A DNA stretch of 64,000 nt from DATKZM01 sp035527975. GTDB lineage: Bacteria > Pseudomonadota > Alphaproteobacteria > JAPULJ01. A program made the position numbers and the translations under genes. Shown here in pieces: positions 59,768-64,000 of the stretch; within the stretch, counting starts at the first letter, position 1, and the number at the start of each line of letters is the position of its first letter. Where the stretch lies: assembly GCA_035527975.1 (NCBI GenBank), contig DATKZM010000058.1, forward strand, positions 22,002 to 86,001, in the 5' to 3' direction. The notes beneath the pieces were generated by a model. The model was not told the DNA's origin, made no database searches, and saw nothing but the letters and a program-made list of their open reading frames with translations.

Positions 59768-60976
59768 ATGACCGAAGCCTATATCTACGACGCCGTCCGC
59801 ACCCCGCGCGGCAAGGGCCGACAGGACGGGGCGCTCCATGAAGTGACGCCGATCAAGCTCGCCGAAACAGCGCTGCGCGCGCTCAAGGACCGCAACGATC
59901 TCGACACATCGCATGTCGACGAGGTGGTGTTGGGCTGCGTCGAGCCGGCGGGCGAACAAGGCGCCGATATCGCACGCTTCGCGGCGATCATGGCCGGCTA
60001 CGACGAGAGCGTGCCGGGCGTCCAGATCAACCGCTTCTGTTCGTCGGGTCTCGACGCCGTCAACCTCGCGGCAGCGAAGGTCAAGGCGGGCCAGGATGAG
60101 CTAACGGTCGGCGGCGGCGTGGAGTCGATGTCACGGGTGCCGATGATGACCGCCGGCGGCGCCTACTATCAGGACCCCTCGGTCGCCTTCAAGGTCTACT
60201 TCGTGCCCCAGGGCATCAGCGCCGATCTGATCGCAACCAAATACGGCTTCTCCCGCGACGACGTCGACGCCTATGCAATCGAATCACAACAACGCGCCGA
60301 GGCGGCCTGGTCGGGCGGCTATTTCGAGCACTCGGTCGTGCCGGTGAAGGACCAGAACGATCTCACCCTGCTCGACCACGACGAGCATCGCCGGCCTGGC
60401 ACGACGATGCAGAGTCTCGCCTCGCTGGAGCCCGCCTTCAAGATGCAGGGCGAGAATTTCGGCTTCGACGCGGTCTCGATCCAGCGCTACCCCGAAGTTG
60501 AGAAGATCAACCACGTGCACCATGCGGGCAACTCCTCGGGTATCGTCGACGGCGCCGCCGCGATGCTGATCGGCAATGAGGAGATCGGCAAGAAGCTGGG
60601 CCTGAAGCCGCGCGCCAAGATCAAGCATTTCGCCTCGATCGGATCGGAGCCGTCGATCATGCTGACCGGCCCTGTCGGCGTGACCCAGAAGGTGCTGGCC
60701 CAGGCCGGCATGTCGGTCGGCGACATCGATCTCTGGGAGCTGAATGAGGCGTTCGCCTCGGTCGTTCTCCTGCTCATGGACCAGATGAACGTCGATCACG
60801 CCAAGATGAACGTGAATGGCGGGGCGATCGCCATGGGCCATCCGTTGGGCGCGACCGGTGCGATGATCCTCGGCACGCTGCTCGACGAGTTGGAGCGCCG
60901 CGACCTCAGCACAGGCCTGGCCACGCTCTGCGTCGGCGGGGGCCAGGGCACCGCCACCATCATCGAGCGGGTCTAA
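59768..60976 (+). CDS. Acetyl-CoA C-acyltransferase (thiolase)
   Basis: A 402-aa thiolase, cleaving 3-ketoacyl-CoA to acyl-CoA and acetyl-CoA. The nucleophile cysteine is in VQINRFCSSGLDAVNLAAAKV; VGGGVESMSRVPMM follows; the C-terminal MNVNGGAIAMGHPLGATGAMIL supplies the histidine and LCVGGGQGTATII the second cysteine. ATG 59768 begins MTEAYIYDAVRTPRGKG; the earlier in-frame start is in the repeat. It precedes the FadB-like gene with a repeat between. Confidence 0.94.
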   Translation: MTEAYIYDAVRTPRGKGRQDGALHEVTPIKLAETALRALKDRNDLDTSHVDEVVLGCVEPAGEQGADIARFAAIMAGYDESVPGVQINRFCSSGLDAVNLAAAKVKAGQDELTVGGGVESMSRVPMMTAGGAYYQDPSVAFKVYFVPQGISADLIATKYGFSRDDVDAYAIESQQRAEAAWSGGYFEHSVVPVKDQNDLTLLDHDEHRRPGTTMQSLASLEPAFKMQGENFGFDAVSIQRYPEVEKINHVHHAGNSSGIVDGAAAMLIGNEEIGKKLGLKPRAKIKHFASIGSEPSIMLTGPVGVTQKVLAQAGMSVGDIDLWELNEAFASVVLLLMDQMNVDHAKMNVNGGAIAMGHPLGATGAMILGTLLDELERRDLSTGLATLCVGGGQGTATIIERV

Positions 60977-60999
60977 GGACCGGATAAGATCAACAAGGA

Positions 61000-61132
61000 G
61001 CCCTCACCTTAAACCCTCTCCCGCTTGCGGGAGAGGGAATCTGGAAGAAGCGCTGCCTTTCCCCTCTCCCGCTTGCGGGAGAGGGAGGGCCCCGCCGGCC
61101 CCATATCAAATGGGCGGTGGGAGGGTGAGGGC
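61000..61132. repeat. REP-like cassette with two identical hairpins inside a 9-bp inverted repeat
   Basis: Two copies of a 24-bp palindrome, CCCTCTCCCGC-TT-GCGGGAGAGGG, at 61014-61037 and 61062-61085. GCCCTCACC (61000-61008) and GGTGAGGGC (61124-61132) enclose them. Located between thiolase and FadB-like genes. Confidence 0.85.
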
Positions 61133-61153
61133 CGAACCGAACGGGTATCTGAA

Positions 61154-63286
61154 ATGTCGGACAAGAACATCGCATACGCCGTCGACGCCGATGGCATCGC
61201 AACCATCACTTGGGACATGCCGGGCCGGTCGATGAACGTGCTTTCCGAGGCGTCGATCGGCGAATACGCCGAAGCCGCCCGCGCCGCGATCGCCGACGAA
61301 AATGTCAAAGGCGTGATCGTCACCTCCGGCAAGCGGGACTTCATCGCCGGCGCCGACCTCGACATGCTGTTCAACTGGAAAGGCAGCCAAGCGATCGTCG
61401 ACGGCATGACCGCGTTCAACGGCGTCTTCCGCGAGATCGAGACCTCGGGCAAGCCGTTCGCCGCGGCGATCCGCGGCATGTGCCTGGGCGGCGGTTTCGA
61501 GATCGCGCTGGCCTGCCACTACCGCATTGCCGCCGAGGATCCGCGCTCGCAGATCGGCCTGCCCGAAGCGCTGGTGGGGCTGATGCCGGGCGGCGGCGGC
61601 ACGCAGCGCCTGCCGCGCCTGATCGGCATCCAGCCCGCCCTGCCCCTGCTGCTCGAGGGCCGCAAGCTGGGGGTCGGCCCGGCCCTGACCGCTGGCCTGG
61701 TTCATGCGGTCGCCCCCGATGGCCAGCTTCTGGCGGAAGCCAAGCGCTGGCTGCTCGAGGTTGGCGACGCCGTTCAGCCTTGGGACAAAAAGGGCTTCAA
61801 GGTCCCCGGCGGCAACGTCCAGAGCCCCGCGGGCTACCAGGTTCTGGTTGCCGGCAACGCCATGGTTCGCCAGAAGACATACGGCAACTATCCGAACGCG
61901 CAGGCGATCCTCACCGCGGTTTATGAGGGCCTGTCGTCAGGCTTCGACGCCGGTATCCGGATCGAGATGCGCAACTTCGTCAAGGTCGTCCAGTCGCCGC
62001 AGGCCAAGGCGATGATCCGCACGCTCTTCTTCTCGATGCAGGAAGCAAACAAGCTTGCCCGCCGGCCCAAGGAGACGCCCAAGACCGAGTTCAAGAAGAT
62101 CGGCATGCTGGGCGCCGGGCTGATGGGGCACGGCATCGCCCACGCGGCTGCCGCCGCCGGCATCGACGTCGTATTGATCGATGTGAGCCAGGAAGCTGCG
62201 GACAAGGGCAAGGCGGCGGTCGCGAAGATCCTTGACGGCGGCGTCAAGCGCAAGCGCATGACCGAGGAGGTCCGCGACCAGATCCTCGCCCGCATCACGC
62301 CCACCACCGATTATGCCGGCCTCGGCGATGCCGACATGGTGATCGAGGCGGTGCTGGAGGACCGCGACATCAAGGCCGATGTCACGGCGAAGACCGAGGC
62401 GGTCATAAGCGAGACCGCCATTTTCGCCTCCAACACCTCGACGCTCCCCATCACGGGGCTCGCGGAAGCAAGCACGCGGCCCGGCAATTTCATCGGGCTG
62501 CATTTCTTCTCGCCGGTCCACCGTATGCATCTGGTCGAGATCATCCGCGGCGAGCAAACCTCGGATGCCGCGCTCGCGGCGGCGATGGATTTCGTCAAGC
62601 GCATCGCCAAGACGCCGATCGTGGTCAATGACGCGCGCGGCTTTTTCGCGTCGCGTGTCTTCGCAACCTACGTCCAGGAAGGCCTGACCATGCTCGCCGA
62701 GGGCGTCAATCCGGCGCTGATCGAGAATGCCGGCCGCATCGCCGGCATGCCGATGGGCCCGCTTGAGGTCGCCGACGCGGTCAATATCGACCTCATCCAC
62801 CATATCGGCGAGCAGACCCGCGCCGATATGGGGGACGCTCACGTGCCGCGACCTGGCGATCCGGTCGTCGACCTTTTCGTCAACAAGCTCGGCCGCCCGG
62901 GCAAGAAGGCCGGCAAGGGCTTCTACGACTACACCGAAGGCGGCAAGCGCTTGTGGCCCGAGCTCGGAGCGCATTTCCCGCTGGCCGCCGATCAGCCGGA
63001 CGTCGAAGCCGTCAAGCGCCGGCTGATGTATATCCAGGGCGTGGAAACCGCACGCTGCGTGGAGGAAAACGTCGTCACCGACCCGCGCGACGCCGATATC
63101 GGCTCGATCCTCGGCTGGGGCTTTGCGCCGTTTACCGGCGGCGTGCTCTCCTACGTCGACATGGTCGGCCCGCAGACCTTCGTGGAAGAATGCGACGAGC
63201 TGGCCAAGCGCATTGGCGAGCGCTTTGCCCCGCCGACCCTCCTGCGCGATATGGCCAAGAAAGGCGAAACCTTCTATGCCGCCTGA
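61154..63286 (+). CDS. FadB/FadJ-type bifunctional enoyl-CoA hydratase / 3-hydroxyacyl-CoA dehydrogenase
   Basis: A 710-aa beta-oxidation enzyme. The hydratase domain (about 1-190) has RDFIAGADLDMLF, RGMCLGGGFEIALACHYRIA and GLPEALVGLMPGGGGTQRLPRLIG. The NAD domain starts at about residue 315 with IGMLGAGLMGHGIAHAAAAAGIDVVLID; the catalytic histidine lies in NFIGLHFFSPVHRMHLVEIIRG. The C-terminal 3HCDH domain follows with GFYDYTEGGKRLWPELG. ATG 61154 begins MSDKNIAYAVDADGIATITW. It converts enoyl-CoA to 3-ketoacyl-CoA for the thiolase. Confidence 0.95.
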   Translation: MSDKNIAYAVDADGIATITWDMPGRSMNVLSEASIGEYAEAARAAIADENVKGVIVTSGKRDFIAGADLDMLFNWKGSQAIVDGMTAFNGVFREIETSGKPFAAAIRGMCLGGGFEIALACHYRIAAEDPRSQIGLPEALVGLMPGGGGTQRLPRLIGIQPALPLLLEGRKLGVGPALTAGLVHAVAPDGQLLAEAKRWLLEVGDAVQPWDKKGFKVPGGNVQSPAGYQVLVAGNAMVRQKTYGNYPNAQAILTAVYEGLSSGFDAGIRIEMRNFVKVVQSPQAKAMIRTLFFSMQEANKLARRPKETPKTEFKKIGMLGAGLMGHGIAHAAAAAGIDVVLIDVSQEAADKGKAAVAKILDGGVKRKRMTEEVRDQILARITPTTDYAGLGDADMVIEAVLEDRDIKADVTAKTEAVISETAIFASNTSTLPITGLAEASTRPGNFIGLHFFSPVHRMHLVEIIRGEQTSDAALAAAMDFVKRIAKTPIVVNDARGFFASRVFATYVQEGLTMLAEGVNPALIENAGRIAGMPMGPLEVADAVNIDLIHHIGEQTRADMGDAHVPRPGDPVVDLFVNKLGRPGKKAGKGFYDYTEGGKRLWPELGAHFPLAADQPDVEAVKRRLMYIQGVETARCVEENVVTDPRDADIGSILGWGFAPFTGGVLSYVDMVGPQTFVEECDELAKRIGERFAPPTLLRDMAKKGETFYAA

Positions 63287-63369
63287 CTGCCGCACCTAAT
63301 CGCCGCCCCTGCTAGGGCAACAAGTCAAATCCGGCCGCCGGCCAATACCCGAATGAAAGGAACACCTCC

Positions 63370-63666
63370 ATGAGCCTCGACGAGATCACCAAAGCCGTGA
63401 CCGAGCGGGTCGGCGCCGATAGCGGCCTCGGGGCATCGGTCAAGTTCGCTTTCGAGGACGAAGGCTGCGTGCTGGTCGACGCCTCCAAGGTTCCCAACGA
63501 AGTTTCCAATGAAGACCGGGACGCCGACTGCACCATTCGCATGTCGATAGAGGACTTCAAATCGATGATCGCAGGCGAGCTTGACGCCACGATGGCTTAT
63601 ATGACCGGCAAGCTGAAAGTCGAAGGCGACATGGCGGTGGCCATGAAGCTGTCCAGCGTCCTCTGA
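63370..63666 (+). CDS. SCP2 sterol-binding domain protein
   Basis: A 98-aa lipid-carrier-like protein. VKFAFEDEGCVLVDASKVPNEV, DADCTIRMSIEDFKSMIAGELDATMAYMTGKLKVEGDMAVAMKLSSVL is the single SCP2 domain, split here around position 55. AAAGGAACACC precedes the ATG. Such proteins bind fatty acyl-CoA or sterols and often accompany beta-oxidation genes, consistent with the FadB gene upstream. Confidence 0.9.
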   Translation: MSLDEITKAVTERVGADSGLGASVKFAFEDEGCVLVDASKVPNEVSNEDRDADCTIRMSIEDFKSMIAGELDATMAYMTGKLKVEGDMAVAMKLSSVL

Positions 63667-63671
63667 CGGTC

Positions 63672-63783
63672 ATGCTCTTCGGCAAGCTCACCCTTCGGCG
63701 GGCTCACCCGTCGACAGGCTCAGGGTGAGGTGTCTGTTTGGGCGACTACCAATGATCCTAATGCTGAGCTTGCCGAGGCAGGG
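63672..63783. repeat. Dispersed inverted repeat, copy 5 (CTTCGGCAAGCTCA variant)
   Basis: CTCTTCGGCAAGCTCACCCT at 63675, CGACAGGCTCAGGGTGAGG at about 63711-63729 and GCTGAGCTTGCCGAGGCAG at about 63763-63781 form nested complementary segments. It follows the SCP2 gene; the remaining stretch to 63860 is GC-rich and shows no gene. Confidence 0.65.
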
Positions 63784-63859
63784 GGCCGGCGCCCGATTTC
63801 GCCGGTCCGCGGCCCCGCGCCGCCGCCGCGGGCATTAGGGCTTCATTAAACACGTTTCC

Positions 63860-64000
63860 CTTATACCAAGTCCCGCTGAATGAGACTCACGTGGGGGATT
63901 CCCGGATTGGGTTTTTTCTGATTCAACATGGCAAACGGATGGAGGTTTGCCATGGGTTCTCCGGTTCCACTTCGAGATGATTTCGACGCGGCAGCGCTTC
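63860..64000 (+). mobile_element. Left end of an IS630-family insertion element
   Basis: CTTATACCAAGTCCCGCTGA starts at 63859 and is the likely terminal inverted repeat; the same TTATACCAAGTC begins the MITE at 19851. The leader GATTCCCGGATTGGGTTTTT and a GGCAAACGGATGGAGGTTTGCC hairpin (63930-63951) precede the transposase start. The element runs off the window edge. Confidence 0.65.
63952..64000 (+). CDS. IS630-family transposase, N-terminal fragment (cut by window edge)
   Basis: Only 16 codons are visible: MGSPVPLRDDFDAAAL. This PVPLRDDFDA start with a following helix is typical of IS630-type transposases, whose helix-turn-helix domain begins there. ATG 63952 has GGAGG about 8 nt upstream. 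The rest lies beyond the window. Confidence 0.7.
   Translation, partial: MGSPVPLRDDFDAAAL

Overview
The window looks like a high-GC alphaproteobacterial chromosome segment, probably from an environmental, aerobically respiring lineage. Lineage cues are a CtaA/COX15 heme A synthase, a DUF2336 protein, an IS630-type element, many dispersed palindromic repeats of the kind common in Alphaproteobacteria, and GTG/TTG starts with good Shine-Dalgarno sites. I cannot name a genus from sequence alone. No rRNA, tRNA or CRISPR array was recognised.

The dominant theme is uptake and CoA-dependent breakdown of aromatic or other ring carboxylic acids.

Layout. (1) 3-6453: end of a methyltransferase, then a branched-chain-type ABC importer (binding protein, fused LivH-LivM permease, two ATPases) with a flavin monooxygenase. 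(2) 6474-7574: heme A synthase. (3) 7798-15183: a benzoate-CoA-ligase-family enzyme, a membrane Ser/Thr kinase, and a complete three-subunit 4-hydroxybenzoyl-CoA reductase operon behind a promoter with a strong dyad. (4) 15199-20121: DMT exporter, a second paralogous kinase, a glycine-zipper lipoprotein, a BenE benzoate symporter and a structured MITE that supplies the end of benE. (5) 20190-25218: MarR regulator, transglutaminase-like protein, twin QueG/reductive-dehalogenase-like iron-sulfur proteins and a PaaK-like ligase. (6) 25466-33206: kynureninase, a large membrane protein, an M20 hydrolase, a hotdog thioesterase and a TRAP transporter. (7) 33471-36383: a decayed zone with a methyltransferase interrupted by TAG, a DUF2336 gene, an Flp-type pilin interrupted by TGA, an AT-rich stretch and a nine-copy heptamer array. 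(8) 36384-38813: tryptophan 2,3-dioxygenase divergent from a TrpB2-type synthase. (9) 38909-53423: methyltransferase, MaoC hydratase, split ThDP decarboxylase, GST, FAH-type hydratase, TetR with a self-overlapping operator, two tandem pairs of [short PaaA-like diiron protein + PaaK-like CoA ligase], a GIY-YIG ORF between inverted repeats, enoyl-CoA hydratase, a second flavin monooxygenase and a lone molybdopterin dehydrogenase subunit. (10) 53529-57052: an epimerase-like protein and a UbiD/UbiX decarboxylase pair. (11) 57271-63666: quinone-oxidoreductase-like MDR, acyl-CoA dehydrogenase, thiolase, FadB-type bifunctional enzyme and an SCP2 protein, i.e. a beta-oxidation finishing module. (12) 63860-64000: left end of an IS630-family element.

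How they may work together (inference): the ABC, BenE and TRAP systems import acids; three PaaK-like ligases and one benzoate-CoA-ligase-like enzyme make CoA thioesters; 4-hydroxybenzoyl-CoA reductase removes a para-hydroxyl; the PaaA-like proteins may oxygenate aryl-CoA rings; hydratases, dehydrogenases and thiolase complete degradation. KynA and KynU could feed anthranilate into the same CoA-ester chemistry. Neither benzoyl-CoA reductase nor BoxABC nor PaaBCDE lies in the window. The most promising candidates for undescribed systems are the duplicated PaaA-like/PaaK-like pairs and the MarR/transglutaminase/twin Fe-S reductase/ligase cluster.
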